DNA of 64,000 nucleotides, taken from positions 1 through 64,000 of the forward strand of contig JAPPFC010000036.1 in NCBI GenBank assembly GCA_028824015.1, written 5' to 3'. The translations under genes were made by a program, and so were the position numbers. The notes under the pieces were generated by a model, which did no database searches, was not told the origin of the DNA, and worked only from the letters and a program-made list of their open reading frames with translations. Origin of the DNA: a bacterium. Lineage in GTDB: Bacteria; Actinomycetota; Acidimicrobiia; Spongiisociales; ZC4RG35. Positions 26,556-36,054 of the stretch are shown one piece after another; the stretch's first letter is position 1, and every line of letters begins with the position of its first letter.

Positions 26556-28307
26556 CTATACCGGCGGAGAAGCCTTGATCCGGCGGGGGTCGACCGCGAT
26601 GCCCAGTTCCTTCAACTGGCGGTCGCTGACCGCGGCGGGAGTGCGACTCAGCGGTTCGGCGCCTGTCTGGGTCTTGGGGAAAGGAATGATCTCCCGGATG
26701 CTCGCCACCCCACGGAGCACAGCTACCAGTCGGTCGAATCCCACCGCGAAACCGGCGTGGGGCGGCGTGCCGAAACGCAGAGCCCGGATGAACCATCCGA
26801 AGCGCTCTTCTGCCTCGTCGTCGGAGATCCCCAGGATCTCGAAGACTCTCCGCTGGATGTCGGAGTCGTGGATGCGGACGCTCCCCGAACCCAACTCCAC
26901 CCCGTTCAGGACCAGGTCGTAGGCTCGCGCTGCGGCTTCCAGCGGACGGTCCCTCATCATCTCAACGTCCGCCGGAGATGTAAACGGGTGATGGAGGAAG
27001 GTGATATCTCCGTCCCGTTCCTCGAACATGGGGAAGTCCACCACCCACAGGAACTCCAGACGCCCGGGATCGTCGGGCTGTCCCAACTCGGTCCGGAGAC
27101 GGCCCAAAACCTCAGAGACCGTCCGCTCGGCGTCCGCCACCAGCAAGAGCGCGTCGCCCGGATTCCCCCCCAGGCCCCGGACCACGCCGGTGAGTTCCGC
27201 GTCGGACAGGAACTTCGCCACCGGAGAACGGACACGTCCCCCCTCCTCCGCCACCATCCACACCAACCCTCCCGCTCCGAACTGCCGGGCCTTCTCTATC
27301 AGGGCGTCGGCCCGGGCCCGGCTCATGGGGATCGGTCCGGCGTTTATGCCCCGCACCACCCCTCCCGCCGCCAGGACGTTGGCGAACGCCCGGAAGCCGG
27401 TGTCGGCGAACACGTCGGACAACTCGACGATCTCCATGCCGAAGCGGAGATCGGGCTTGTCGGTGCCGTAGCGGCTCATGGCCTCTGAGTAGGTGAGGCG
27501 GCGGAAAGGGAGATCAAGCGGCTGATCGGGTCGAAGGGCCGCCGCCACCGCCTCGATCACCTTCTCCACCGTGGCCAGCACATCCTCCTGTCCCCAGAAG
27601 GACCCTTCGATGTCGATCTGGGTGAACTCGAGTTGCCGGTCGGACCGGAAGTCCTCGTCCCGGTAGCAACGGCACATCTGGTAGTAGCGACTGACCCCCG
27701 CCACCATCAGGAGTTGCTTGTAGATCTGGGGTGATTGGGGCAGGGCGTAGAAACTGCCCGGATTGTGCCGGCTGGGGACCAGCAGATCCCGGGCTCCCTC
27801 CGGGGTGGAGCGGATCAGGGTCGGGGTCTCCACCTCCCAGAAACCCAGGTCCTCCAGCGTCCGCCGCACCGTCCGCAGGGCCTCCGAGCGGGCCCGCAGG
27901 TTGCGGGCCATACGGGGGCGGCGCAAGTCCAGATAACGGTATTCCAGCCGAAGCAACTCCTCGGCCGTGATACGGTCCTCTATCAGGAAGGGGAGTTCCT
28001 CCGAACGGCTCAGGATCGTCAACTCCGAGGCCTCCACCTCCACCATCCCGCTGGCCATGTCGGGATTCTCCGAGCCCTCGGGGCGACGCACCGTCTTTCC
28101 CTGTACCTGGACGCAGAACTCGCGCCGCAACTCGGCCGATTCCCGAATTGCCGCAGGATCCAGCACCACCTGCACCATTCCGGTGTGGTCCCGCAGGTCC
28201 ACGAACACCACCCCACCGTGGTGGCGTCTCCGGTCGACCCACCCCGCCAGGGTGACCGTCTCCCCCACCGTCTCCAACCCTATCTGGGAGGTGGTATGGC
28301 TCCTCAC
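26556..28307 (-). CDS. aspS: Aspartyl-tRNA synthetase (probably non-discriminating)
   Basis: The start is the GTG at 28307, which overlaps the hisS stop (GTGA) behind GGAGGCAAGG; the 657-aa track ORF extends back through hisS. 583 aa with the OB-fold anticodon domain ('GWVDRRRHHGGVVFVDLRDHTG'), motif 2 ('RCYRDEDFRSDRQLEFTQIDIE'), the bacterial GAD insertion and motif 3 ('GFAVGFDRLVAVL'). In place of the Leu found in E. coli AspRS, the RRRHHGG segment carries His, a mark associated with enzymes that also charge tRNA-Asn. That would require GatCAB elsewhere. Confidence 0.94.
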   Translation of the reverse strand: MRSHTTSQIGLETVGETVTLAGWVDRRRHHGGVVFVDLRDHTGMVQVVLDPAAIRESAELRREFCVQVQGKTVRRPEGSENPDMASGMVEVEASELTILSRSEELPFLIEDRITAEELLRLEYRYLDLRRPRMARNLRARSEALRTVRRTLEDLGFWEVETPTLIRSTPEGARDLLVPSRHNPGSFYALPQSPQIYKQLLMVAGVSRYYQMCRCYRDEDFRSDRQLEFTQIDIEGSFWGQEDVLATVEKVIEAVAAALRPDQPLDLPFRRLTYSEAMSRYGTDKPDLRFGMEIVELSDVFADTGFRAFANVLAAGGVVRGINAGPIPMSRARADALIEKARQFGAGGLVWMVAEEGGRVRSPVAKFLSDAELTGVVRGLGGNPGDALLLVADAERTVSEVLGRLRTELGQPDDPGRLEFLWVVDFPMFEERDGDITFLHHPFTSPADVEMMRDRPLEAAARAYDLVLNGVELGSGSVRIHDSDIQRRVFEILGISDDEAEERFGWFIRALRFGTPPHAGFAVGFDRLVAVLRGVASIREIIPFPKTQTGAEPLSRTPAAVSDRQLKELGIAVDPRRIKASPPV

Positions 28308-29527
28308 GCCCTTGCCTCCGTTCCGAGCGTCTCTCTTCCCCACTCTTCCAGGTCTTCTCGGTCCAGAGGCTCGCGATCCCGTCCCTGCCGCATCTCCAAC
28401 CGCGAACCGCTCACGACCCCCACATACCTGGCCCGCGAACGGGTGGCGGCCCGGAACTGCGCCTTGACGCTCCTTGCATCCAACTCGAACCCCACCCGGA
28501 GTCCCGCTCTGCGAAGCGGAGCGGCCCATCCCATCAGGTCGATGGCCGTCACCCCTGCTTCTCCCACCAGGAAGACATCCAGGGCCGCCGCCTCTCCGGG
28601 TGCGGCCAGGAGCATCCGGTCGATCCCCCCGGCAAACCCCACTCCGGGAACCGGGCGGCCGCCCAGCGTCTCGGCCAGACCATCGTACCGGCCTCCCCCC
28701 AGCACGGTCGACTGGGAGGTCTCCAGTGCGGTGGCGACGTACTCGAACGCTGTCCGGGAGTAGTAGTCGAGCCCCCTCACCAGCCGGGACGACCTCCGGT
28801 AAGCGATCCCGAGGCCGTCAAGGCCCTCTGTGACCTCTCCGAAGTGATCCCTGCACGCCTCGCACCAGTAATCGGCGATGTCCGGTAGGGACTCGGGATC
28901 GGGCTTGCACAGCGAGCAGTCCAGAATCCGGAGCGGGTTCAATTCCACCAAATCGCGGTGGCTGGGGCACAGGTCGGCAATCGACCGCTTCATCGCCGCC
29001 TTCAGATCCTCCAGATGGGCCCCGCGACACTCCCCATCCCCAAGGCTGTTGATCAAGAGTTCATTCTCCACTCCCACCGCCGACAGGAATTCTTCGGCCA
29101 GGGCGATCACCTCCACATCCGCCGCGGCCGACGCCGACCCCACGCACTCCACCCCGATCTGCCAGAACTGTCGTCGCCGCCCCCCCTGGGGCTGCTCGTA
29201 GCGGAACATCGGCCCCGAATAGGCGACCTTCCAACGCCCCGTCCCTCCCTGGGCGAGGTACGCCCTCATCACCCCGGCGGTGCCCTCGGGGCGAAGGCTG
29301 AGGGATCGTCCCCGACGGTCACCGAAGGTGTACATCTGCTTGGTGACCATCTCATTGGTCTCGCCGACGCCCCTCTCGAACAGTTCGGTGAACTCGAAGA
29401 CCGGAGTGACTATCAGCTCATACCCGTAGGAGCCGGAGAGGTTCTCCCACAGGGTCAGCACATCTCTCCAGCGAGCGGAGCGAGGCGGACCGATCACGTC
29501 GGTCCCCTTGGGGGAGCGGATAATCAT
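28304..29527 (-). CDS. hisS: Histidyl-tRNA synthetase
   Basis: Class II HisRS of 407 aa. 'RPEGTAGVMRAY' (motif 2 start), 'YSGPMFRYEQPQGGRRRQFWQIGVECVG', the histidine-specific 'LVRGLDYYSRTAFEY' and motif 3 'GVGFAGGIDRML' are all present, followed by the C-terminal anticodon domain ('VFLVGEAGVTAIDLMGWAAPLRRAGLRVGFELDARSVKAQFRAA'). It sits between the MBL hydrolase and aspS. hisS-aspS adjacency is common in actinobacteria. Confidence 0.95.
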   Translation of the reverse strand: MIIRSPKGTDVIGPPRSARWRDVLTLWENLSGSYGYELIVTPVFEFTELFERGVGETNEMVTKQMYTFGDRRGRSLSLRPEGTAGVMRAYLAQGGTGRWKVAYSGPMFRYEQPQGGRRRQFWQIGVECVGSASAAADVEVIALAEEFLSAVGVENELLINSLGDGECRGAHLEDLKAAMKRSIADLCPSHRDLVELNPLRILDCSLCKPDPESLPDIADYWCEACRDHFGEVTEGLDGLGIAYRRSSRLVRGLDYYSRTAFEYVATALETSQSTVLGGGRYDGLAETLGGRPVPGVGFAGGIDRMLLAAPGEAAALDVFLVGEAGVTAIDLMGWAAPLRRAGLRVGFELDARSVKAQFRAATRSRARYVGVVSGSRLEMRQGRDREPLDREDLEEWGRETLGTEARA

Positions 29528-29530
29528 CGT

Positions 29531-30178
29531 CTAGAGAAGGGAAGTCAGAAAGGGGTTGTGAAGACGTTCCCGACCGAGGGTAGTGGTCTCTCCGTGCCCG
29601 GGATACACGGCGGTTTCGGCAGACAGACCCAGGATCTTGCCGCGCATGCTTTCCATCAGGGTGTCGAAGTCGCCGCCGGGCAGGTCGGTGCGTCCTATCG
29701 AGTCCCGGAAGAGTTGATCCCCCGAGAAGAGTACCCCCTCCTCCTCGAGGTGGAAGCAACAATGCCCGGGAGTGTGACCGGGGGTGTGCAGCACGGTCAT
29801 CTCCAGCCCGGCCAGGGCCAGGACGTCGCCGTCGGACAGCGGGCGTCGAGAGGCCGGAGGACGGTATTCACCGGGCAGCACCTCCCCCATGAGGGCGATG
29901 ATCTGACGGAGGGGATTGAGCGACAGGAAGTCGTCGTCGGGATGGACGTAGGTAGCCACTCCCAGTTGTTCCTCCACCACCCCCGCCCCTCCGATGTGGT
30001 CGACATGGCCGTGGGTGACCACCAGGGCGACCGGAGCCAGATCGTGCCTGGCACATAGTTCGGCCACGCCCCGGGGATCCGGAGGGGCGTCGATCACCAC
30101 GCACGGGCCGCTTGCCTCGGGGGCCACCACGTAGCAGTTGGTCTGCGTGAACCACAACGGGACACCGTCGATCAGCAT
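29531..30178 (-). CDS. Metallo-beta-lactamase-fold hydrolase (glyoxalase II-like)
   Basis: 215 aa. The dinuclear metal site is intact: 'THGHVDHIGG' (HxHxDH), His in 'HTPGHTPGHCCF', Asp in 'FSGDQLF' and His in 'YPGHGE'. The 'FSGDQLFRDSIGRTDLPGG' stretch is typical of the glyoxalase II/YcbL group, which hydrolyses thioesters such as S-lactoylglutathione, or mycothiol analogues in this phylum. The same rel-MBL-hisS-aspS order is frequent in actinobacteria. The true substrate is unknown. Confidence 0.87.
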   Translation of the reverse strand: MLIDGVPLWFTQTNCYVVAPEASGPCVVIDAPPDPRGVAELCARHDLAPVALVVTHGHVDHIGGAGVVEEQLGVATYVHPDDDFLSLNPLRQIIALMGEVLPGEYRPPASRRPLSDGDVLALAGLEMTVLHTPGHTPGHCCFHLEEEGVLFSGDQLFRDSIGRTDLPGGDFDTLMESMRGKILGLSAETAVYPGHGETTTLGRERLHNPFLTSLL

Positions 30179-30189
30179 CTAAGGACTGG

Positions 30190-32406
30190 TCAGGACGGCA
30201 CGTCGGAGGTGATCCGGAAAGCCTTGAACACCCCGTCAACCCCTCTCAGATCGGAGAAGAGGCGGCGCAACTGGTCGGCGTCGGAGAGTTCCACCTCGTA
30301 CTGCAGAACAGCCACCCGGTCGTCGCCCACCGCCGAGGTGGCCGCCACGATGTTGCCCCCCATCTCGGAGATCACCGCCGTGACGTCCCGCAGCAACCGG
30401 TACCGGTCCAGCGCCTCCACCTGCACCCAGACGGTGAAGGAACTGATCAGGTCCCGGGACCAGGCCACCTCCACCATCCGTTCCATTCCCGGGGTGCGGA
30501 CCTTCAGGTTGGTGCACTCGGTCCGGTGCACCGACACACCCCGGCCGGTCGTCACGTATCCGATGATGTTGTCGGAGGGAACCGGAGCACAGCACCGGGC
30601 AAGTTTCACCATGGTGTCCCCCATTCCCTCCACCAACACCCCCGGACTGTCGGCATCGGTCTGGCGTCGGCGCACGGGAGGCGTCAGCAGACTCACCTTC
30701 TCCTTCTCCTCCGGGAGGGTCGGCCTCACCGCCCTCTCCAGCCGCTGGATCACGGTGGACGGAGACATCTCACCCTGCCCCACCGCCAGGAAGAGATGAT
30801 CGACCTCGGACTTCCCGAAGTCCACGGCGATGGAGGCCAGCAACCGGTCCCGCCCTGCCGCGGTCAGTCCCAGCTTGGCCTTGCGAAGCTCGGCAAGCAG
30901 CGCCTCCCGACCCTCGGCGATGGAGATCGACCGGCGCTCCTTGGAAAACCACTGCTTTATCTTGGACCGGGCCCGGGAAGTCTGCACCGTCTTCAACCAG
31001 TCCCGGCTGGGCCCGCCGCCCTTGGAACGGGAGGTGATGATCTCCACGACGTCACCGGAGGCAAGCGGCGTGGACAGAGGCAACAGCCGGCCGTTGATCC
31101 GCGCCCCCACACACCGATCGCCCACCTCGGTGTGGATGGCATACGCAAAGTCCACCGGGGTGGCGCCCGCCGGGAAGGACTTCACCTCGCCCCGGGGAGT
31201 GATCACGAAAACCTCGTCCCGGTAGAGATCCAACTTGAGATGATCCAAGAACTCGCGGGGGTCTTCGAACTCTTCCCGAAGTCCCCCCAGATCACCCACC
31301 CACTCCAGGTCCATCGCTCCGGACCCCTCCTTGTAACGCCAGTGGGCGGCGATGCCCCGCTCCGCCAACTGGTGCATCTCCGTTGTGCGGATCTGGATCT
31401 CTATCGCCTTTCCGTCGGTCCCCACCACCGTGGTGTGGAGGCTCTGGTAGAGATTGATCTTGGGCATGGCGATGAAATCCTTGAACCGCCCGCTCAACGG
31501 CTGCCAGTGGGAGTGAATCTCACCCAGGGTCGCGTAGCAGTCCCGGATCCGGGGGACCACCACCCTGATCCCGATCAGGTCATAGATCTCCTCGAATTGC
31601 TTGCCGGTCTCCATCATCTTCCGGTAGATGGAATAGTGGTGCTTCGGCCTCCCGCTCACCTCGGTGGGGATTCCCGCATCCGAGAGGACTCCGGAGACCT
31701 CCTCGATCATCTTGTCTATCACCACTCCCCGCTCGGGGGCCAGGTTCAGCAGCTTGGCGTCGATCTCGGCGTACGGGCCCGGGTGGAGGATGGCCAGGCA
31801 CCGGTCCTCAAGTTCGTGCTTTATCTCCTGGATGCCCAGCCGGTGGGCCAGCGGGGCGTACACATCCAGGGTCTCGGTTGCCACCGCCTTCTGCTTGGAG
31901 GGGCGGAGAGCGCTGACCGTCCGCATGTTGTGAAGACGGTCGCAAAGCTTGATGACCAGGACCCGAACGTCCCGCGCCATGGCCACCACCATCTTGCGAA
32001 TGGTCGCCGCCTGTGCCTCCTCCCGGTTCGGATAGGTGATCCGGTCCAGCTTGGTGACTCCGTCTATCAGGTCGGCTATCTCCGCGCCGAATGCCTTCTT
32101 CACATCCCGGTAGCTGAGGTCGGTGTCCTCGAGGGTGTCGTGCAGCAGGCCGGCCGCCAGGGTGGCGGTGTCCATCCCCAGGTCAGCCAGGATCCGGGTG
32201 ACCGTCAGAGGGTGAATGATGAACGGATCACCCGATTTGCGGAACTGGCCCCGATGGGCCTTCTCGGCAACCCCGAAGGCCCGGCGCAACAACTCCACGT
32301 CACCCTGGGGATGGTGGTCCAGAAAGCGCGTTACTACTCCTGCCAACGGGTCATCCGACCCGGGGAATTGACTGGAAGCGGGGCGCTGCGCCGAAGTCTC
32401 GGCCAC
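30190..32406 (-). CDS. rel: Bifunctional (p)ppGpp synthetase/hydrolase
   Basis: A long RelA/SpoT homologue that makes and degrades (p)ppGpp in the stringent response. Domains in order: HD hydrolase ('HPLTVTRILADLGMDTATLAAGLLHDTLEDT'), synthetase ('YSIYRKMMETGKQFEEIYDLIGIRVVV', 'YQSLHTTVVG', 'EIQIRTTEMHQLAERGIAAHWRYKEG'), TGS ('VITPRGEVKSFPAGATPVDFAYAIHTEVGDRCVGARING') and C-terminal ACT. The track start is at 32454. I prefer the GTG at 32406 because a TAGACT -10-like hexamer lies 7 nt upstream, a leaderless arrangement; this choice is uncertain. Confidence 0.93.
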   Translation of the reverse strand: MAETSAQRPASSQFPGSDDPLAGVVTRFLDHHPQGDVELLRRAFGVAEKAHRGQFRKSGDPFIIHPLTVTRILADLGMDTATLAAGLLHDTLEDTDLSYRDVKKAFGAEIADLIDGVTKLDRITYPNREEAQAATIRKMVVAMARDVRVLVIKLCDRLHNMRTVSALRPSKQKAVATETLDVYAPLAHRLGIQEIKHELEDRCLAILHPGPYAEIDAKLLNLAPERGVVIDKMIEEVSGVLSDAGIPTEVSGRPKHHYSIYRKMMETGKQFEEIYDLIGIRVVVPRIRDCYATLGEIHSHWQPLSGRFKDFIAMPKINLYQSLHTTVVGTDGKAIEIQIRTTEMHQLAERGIAAHWRYKEGSGAMDLEWVGDLGGLREEFEDPREFLDHLKLDLYRDEVFVITPRGEVKSFPAGATPVDFAYAIHTEVGDRCVGARINGRLLPLSTPLASGDVVEIITSRSKGGGPSRDWLKTVQTSRARSKIKQWFSKERRSISIAEGREALLAELRKAKLGLTAAGRDRLLASIAVDFGKSEVDHLFLAVGQGEMSPSTVIQRLERAVRPTLPEEKEKVSLLTPPVRRRQTDADSPGVLVEGMGDTMVKLARCCAPVPSDNIIGYVTTGRGVSVHRTECTNLKVRTPGMERMVEVAWSRDLISSFTVWVQVEALDRYRLLRDVTAVISEMGGNIVAATSAVGDDRVAVLQYEVELSDADQLRRLFSDLRGVDGVFKAFRITSDVPS

Positions 32407-32509
32407 CCTCGATAGTCTAGCCGACCGCCGTCGGGGAGGTCCTATCTGCGGCACCGCCGGAGTGACCCGCGCTCAGTTACCGAATCCTTGAATGTTTGTC
32501 CTGCACCTC

Positions 32510-33400
32510 CTAAACGATGTGATCACTCTTTTGCCTGTTGCAGTTTCCGCAAAGAATCTGAATGTTGTCGATTGAATTCCCACCTCCCTTCGCCACTGGA
32601 ATCACATGGTCAAACTGCAACTCTTGCTGTGCTCCGCACTTGGTGCATCGCCCCTCGTCGCGCTCCCACACAAACGCACGGACTTCATCGGGGATACGCT
32701 CGCGACGTGCGTTGTCGAGTTCCTCCTCGCGAGCGCGAATTTTGCGGAGGCGTTGCAGTTGCGACTCCTGCTTTCTTTGGCGATTCCAAACCAGCAATTC
32801 AACATCTTCATGAGACAACTCAAAGGCAGCCCAATACAGTCCAGACTCGGCCCACCACAGCACCCGACTTCCATCACAGTCAATCCCGCATTGATCCCTT
32901 TCTTCACATGTCGCATTGATTCCAGGAGCCCCAGAGCGAGCTCCACAGTTAGGAGAATTGCATCCAATCCTGTAGGGCACGGCGTTCTCAACCTGATCTT
33001 GGGCACACCTGTATGCGCTTTCTGACAATGCAAACCATCTGTATCTCTCGTAATAGAATTTTATTCTGTTCGACAATCCGAATCCGCCCCGCTTAATAGG
33101 CACCTCACGCATCACAGAGGGGTTAGACATGTCGGCTGCAGCCCAGAAGAATCCAGAGTTCGTCCACCACAACACCCGATCCCCGTCACAGGCTATGTCG
33201 CTATTCTCGCTAGCACGGGGGCAAGTGGTTGAATCACAACCTATCCTGGCGACACCAGACGTACCTCGTTGTTCTTCAGCCTGCTTAAACTCGCTGGCAT
33301 ACAGTTCAAAGTACTTCGTCTTGGTGAAGAAAAACCTCCACCGTTCAGGAGAGGCACCTGTGGGGCGAATGCTAGAAGTGGCAGCCTTTCGAAGACTCAC
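32510..33400 (-). CDS. HNH endonuclease with duplicated Cys-rich module
   Basis: 296 aa, GTG start. The C-terminus (about 240-290) is a standard HNH nuclease: 'VWERDEGRCTKCGAQQELQFDHVIPVAKGGGNSIDNIQILCGNCNRQK'. The first 200 residues hold two copies of a roughly 70-residue unit, each with 'RIGCxSxxC', a Cys-rich loop and 'CDGxRVLWWxxSGxxWAA' (units about 24-92 and 117-197), possibly zinc-binding or reader domains. A charged helix (205-240) joins them to the nuclease. It may be a defence nuclease or a homing-type enzyme. The DNA is A+T-richer than the flanking rel and secF genes, suggesting insertion. Confidence 0.75.
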   Translation of the reverse strand: MSLRKAATSSIRPTGASPERWRFFFTKTKYFELYASEFKQAEEQRGTSGVARIGCDSTTCPRASENSDIACDGDRVLWWTNSGFFWAAADMSNPSVMREVPIKRGGFGLSNRIKFYYERYRWFALSESAYRCAQDQVENAVPYRIGCNSPNCGARSGAPGINATCEERDQCGIDCDGSRVLWWAESGLYWAAFELSHEDVELLVWNRQRKQESQLQRLRKIRAREEELDNARRERIPDEVRAFVWERDEGRCTKCGAQQELQFDHVIPVAKGGGNSIDNIQILCGNCNRQKSDHIV

Positions 33401-33420
33401 ATGGCTAGCTTAGGTCTCCC

Positions 33421-33439
33421 GTCCTAGCCGTTTTAGGAC
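33421..33439. terminator. Hairpin between secF and the HNH gene
   Basis: GTCCTA and TAGGAC form a 6-bp stem with a 7-nt loop in the 54-bp gap beyond the secF stop. It could end the sec operon transcript, but no T-run follows. Confidence 0.3.
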
Positions 33440-33454
33440 TCGCCAATGTGGGTC

Positions 33455-34525
33455 CTACCGGCGGCGCCGCCGGCGGGGCGGGCGAGGTGAGGCTCCTCCC
33501 TCCATGGAGAACAGCTCGGGGGTGGTGGGCGCCTCGGAGGGCTTACCGGGTTCCTCGGACGGATCGTCGCCCGACCCGCCTCGCTTCCTCGCCACCCTGC
33601 GTCGCTGATCGGACCAGGCCACTTCCCTCTCCCTCCACAGGGCCAGCAGTGGGGAGGCCACGAAAATGGATGAGTAGGTACCCGCGGCGATCCCCACGAA
33701 GAGCGCCAGGGAGAAGTCCCGCAATGGGGCGGCGCCCAGAATCAACGAGCCCACGAACAGGATGCTGCCCACCGGGATCAGGGAGGTCAGGGAAGTGTTA
33801 ATGGAGCGGGCCAGCACCATGTTCATAGACCGGTTGACAATCTCCGAATAGGTGAGAATGTCCGAGAAGTCACCCTCCAGTTCCTTCACCCGATCGAACA
33901 CCACCACGGTGTCATAGAGGGAATAGCCCAACACGGTGAGCGCCGCCACCACCGTGGCGGGAGTCACCTCGAATCGGGTGATTGCATATATGCCGATGGT
34001 CAGCACCAGATCATGCAGGAGGGCGACGATTCCCGAGAGGGCCATCTTCCATTGAAGGCGGATCGAGATGAAAATCACCACCGCTCCCAGGAACACTCCC
34101 AGGGCCCACAGGGCCCGCCGGGCCACCAGGGCCCCGAAAGTGGGGCCCACCGCCTGACGGTTGACGTCTTCGGGCGGAGCGCCCACCAGCACCGCCACGG
34201 AGGCAACCATCTCATCCTCCAGTGCGGAGGAGATCGGCCCGGTCTGGATGCGAATCGCCTGGCCCTCGTCTATCTCCTGGATGCGGGAATCGACAACTCC
34301 CAATCCCGTGATGGAGCTCTCCAATTCCCCCACCGTCACTCCGCTCCGGTTCTCGGTCTGGACCTGCACGCCCCCGGTGAACTCCAGACCCAGATTGAGG
34401 CCGAGCGCCGTCACCGTCGCCACCGACACCAGCAGCAGGACCGCAGAGATATAGAACCACCGGCGTCGCAGGCCCACAAAGTCGATGCGGGTCTCGCCCC
34501 GGGAGATGTTTCGCCAGAGACTCAT
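33455..34525 (-). CDS. secF: Protein translocase subunit SecF
   Basis: The ATG at 34525 overlaps the secD stop (ATGA) behind GGGAGAGAG; the track start is 12 codons early. About 356 aa, six membrane helices. The first is followed by the P1 domain ('LEFTGGVQVQTENRSGVTVGELESSITGLG'). 'LHDLVLTIGIYAITRFEVTPATVVAALTVLGYSLYDTVVVFDRVKE' is the SecF signature. The C-terminal cytoplasmic tail is long, Pro/Ser-rich and ends in an Arg run. SecDF uses the proton gradient to help pull preproteins across the membrane. Confidence 0.95.
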   Translation of the reverse strand: MSLWRNISRGETRIDFVGLRRRWFYISAVLLLVSVATVTALGLNLGLEFTGGVQVQTENRSGVTVGELESSITGLGVVDSRIQEIDEGQAIRIQTGPISSALEDEMVASVAVLVGAPPEDVNRQAVGPTFGALVARRALWALGVFLGAVVIFISIRLQWKMALSGIVALLHDLVLTIGIYAITRFEVTPATVVAALTVLGYSLYDTVVVFDRVKELEGDFSDILTYSEIVNRSMNMVLARSINTSLTSLIPVGSILFVGSLILGAAPLRDFSLALFVGIAAGTYSSIFVASPLLALWREREVAWSDQRRRVARKRGGSGDDPSEEPGKPSEAPTTPELFSMEGGASPRPPRRRRRR

Positions 34526-36051
34526 CGACTCTCTCCCGCGGCGGCAGGCATGGAGAACCAACCCTTTCTACCCAGGGGGCTGTGCGCCAGCACCCAGGCG
34601 GCTCGGCGGGTGAAGGTCCGCGCTACGAATATGTCCAGGACGGTGGCGATCCCCAGCGACAACGCGAACCCCCTGACCGCTCCGACCGTCAACAACCATA
34701 GGAGCGTGGCGCCCAGGATGGAGACCGTGTCGGCGGTCAGGATGGTCCGAAACGCGGTGCGGAACCCCTGTGCGGCGGCGGAGGGAACGGTCCGTCCCGC
34801 CCGGAGTTCGTCCTTGATCCGCTCGAAGTAAACGATGTAGGAGTCGGCTGTTATACCCACCGCCACGATTATTCCGGTCACCCCGGCCAGGGTGAGGGTG
34901 ACCCCCTGGTAGTGACCCAGCAGGGCATAGATGGCGATCAGCAGGGAGCCGAAGACCGCGATCCCCAGCACCGCCACCAACCCCAGCGCCCGGTAATAGA
35001 GCAACAGCACCACCGCCACCAGGACCAGCCCCGCTATACCCGAGATGAGGCCGATCTGCAGCGAGTCGGATCCCAGAGTGGCCGAGACCTTCTCCACCTG
35101 GCTCCTCTCGAAGGCAACCGGCAGGGAGCCGTAGCGGAGGATCACCGCCAGGTTCTGTGCCTGGTCCTCGGCGGCGGGATCGGCCCCCAGGGTGATGATC
35201 GCGTCCCCTCCCGTTATGCCCACCCCGGCGGCCACGTCCTCGGCGACCTGGGGAGAGGCGATGATCTGACCGTCCAGCACGATGGCGATCTGGCGGCGGG
35301 GATCGCCGATCGGGTAGGCGGCGGCCTCGCCGGTGAGTTCGGCGAACAGGTCACCCCCCTCCGAGTTGAGGGAGAGGTTCACGACCCACTGGGCCGAGAC
35401 GCTGTTGAAACCGGGAAGCGCCTGCGAGACATCGGACCCGGTCATGGCGGCCGGGCCGACGGTCAACACCTCCATCCCGAAGATGGTGAAATTCGGCAGA
35501 TAGGCGATCGTGTCGGGATCATCGGACACCGTGAGCCCGGTGATCGGGTCCACACCTTCCGGGACGTCCGGCAACGTGGTGGTGGTGACGGGGGCGGTGG
35601 AAGTCGTAACCGACTCTTCCGCGGCGGCTTCATCACCCTCCGTCGGTGCAATAGTGGTGGTGGTCACCGTGGTGGTGGTCACCAAGGGTCCCTCAAGGCC
35701 GGGGGTGGACTCGAGCACCGGGCGGAACGACAGGCGGCCGGTCCGGCCGATGGCGTCAAGCGCCTGCTGCTCGTTTTGAACCCCGGGTAGCTGCACCAGC
35801 ACCGTGGTGCCGCCCGAGATGGAGATCTCCGGCTCCTGCACGCCGCCCACGTCCTCGATGCGGCTGCGCATGATCTCCACCGCATACTCCATCACATCGG
35901 GATCCGTGTCGTCGGGTGCGGTCAGCACCACCGAGGTACCGCCCTGCAGGTCCAGTCCCAGCTTGGGCTCGATGCCCAGCAGGTAGACGGCAGCCAGGCC
36001 TCCCCAGGCGATCCCTGCGACAATCAGCAGGCCGATGACCCGCCGAAGCAC
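34522..36051 (-). CDS. secD: Protein translocase subunit SecD
   Basis: 509 aa, GTG start, partner of SecF. 'GLDLQGGTSVVLTA' opens the P1 domain. A Thr/Pro/Glu-rich low-complexity insert of about 50 residues ('TTTVTTTTIAPTEGDEAAAEESVTTSTAPVTTTT') interrupts the exported domain. The five C-terminal helices carry 'LVAVVLLLYYRALGLVAVLGIAVFGSLLIAIYALLGHYQGVTLTLAGVTGIIVAVGITADSYIVYFERIKDE'. The insert may be surface-exposed outside the membrane. Gene order yajC-secD-secF is the usual one. Confidence 0.95.
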   Translation of the reverse strand: MLRRVIGLLIVAGIAWGGLAAVYLLGIEPKLGLDLQGGTSVVLTAPDDTDPDVMEYAVEIMRSRIEDVGGVQEPEISISGGTTVLVQLPGVQNEQQALDAIGRTGRLSFRPVLESTPGLEGPLVTTTTVTTTTIAPTEGDEAAAEESVTTSTAPVTTTTLPDVPEGVDPITGLTVSDDPDTIAYLPNFTIFGMEVLTVGPAAMTGSDVSQALPGFNSVSAQWVVNLSLNSEGGDLFAELTGEAAAYPIGDPRRQIAIVLDGQIIASPQVAEDVAAGVGITGGDAIITLGADPAAEDQAQNLAVILRYGSLPVAFERSQVEKVSATLGSDSLQIGLISGIAGLVLVAVVLLLYYRALGLVAVLGIAVFGSLLIAIYALLGHYQGVTLTLAGVTGIIVAVGITADSYIVYFERIKDELRAGRTVPSAAAQGFRTAFRTILTADTVSILGATLLWLLTVGAVRGFALSLGIATVLDIFVARTFTRRAAWVLAHSPLGRKGWFSMPAAAGESR

Positions 36052-36054
36052 GGA

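Noticed and set aside
30526-32415. 629-aa rightward ORF
   Set aside because: Antisense of rel; the rel frame has all expected domains.
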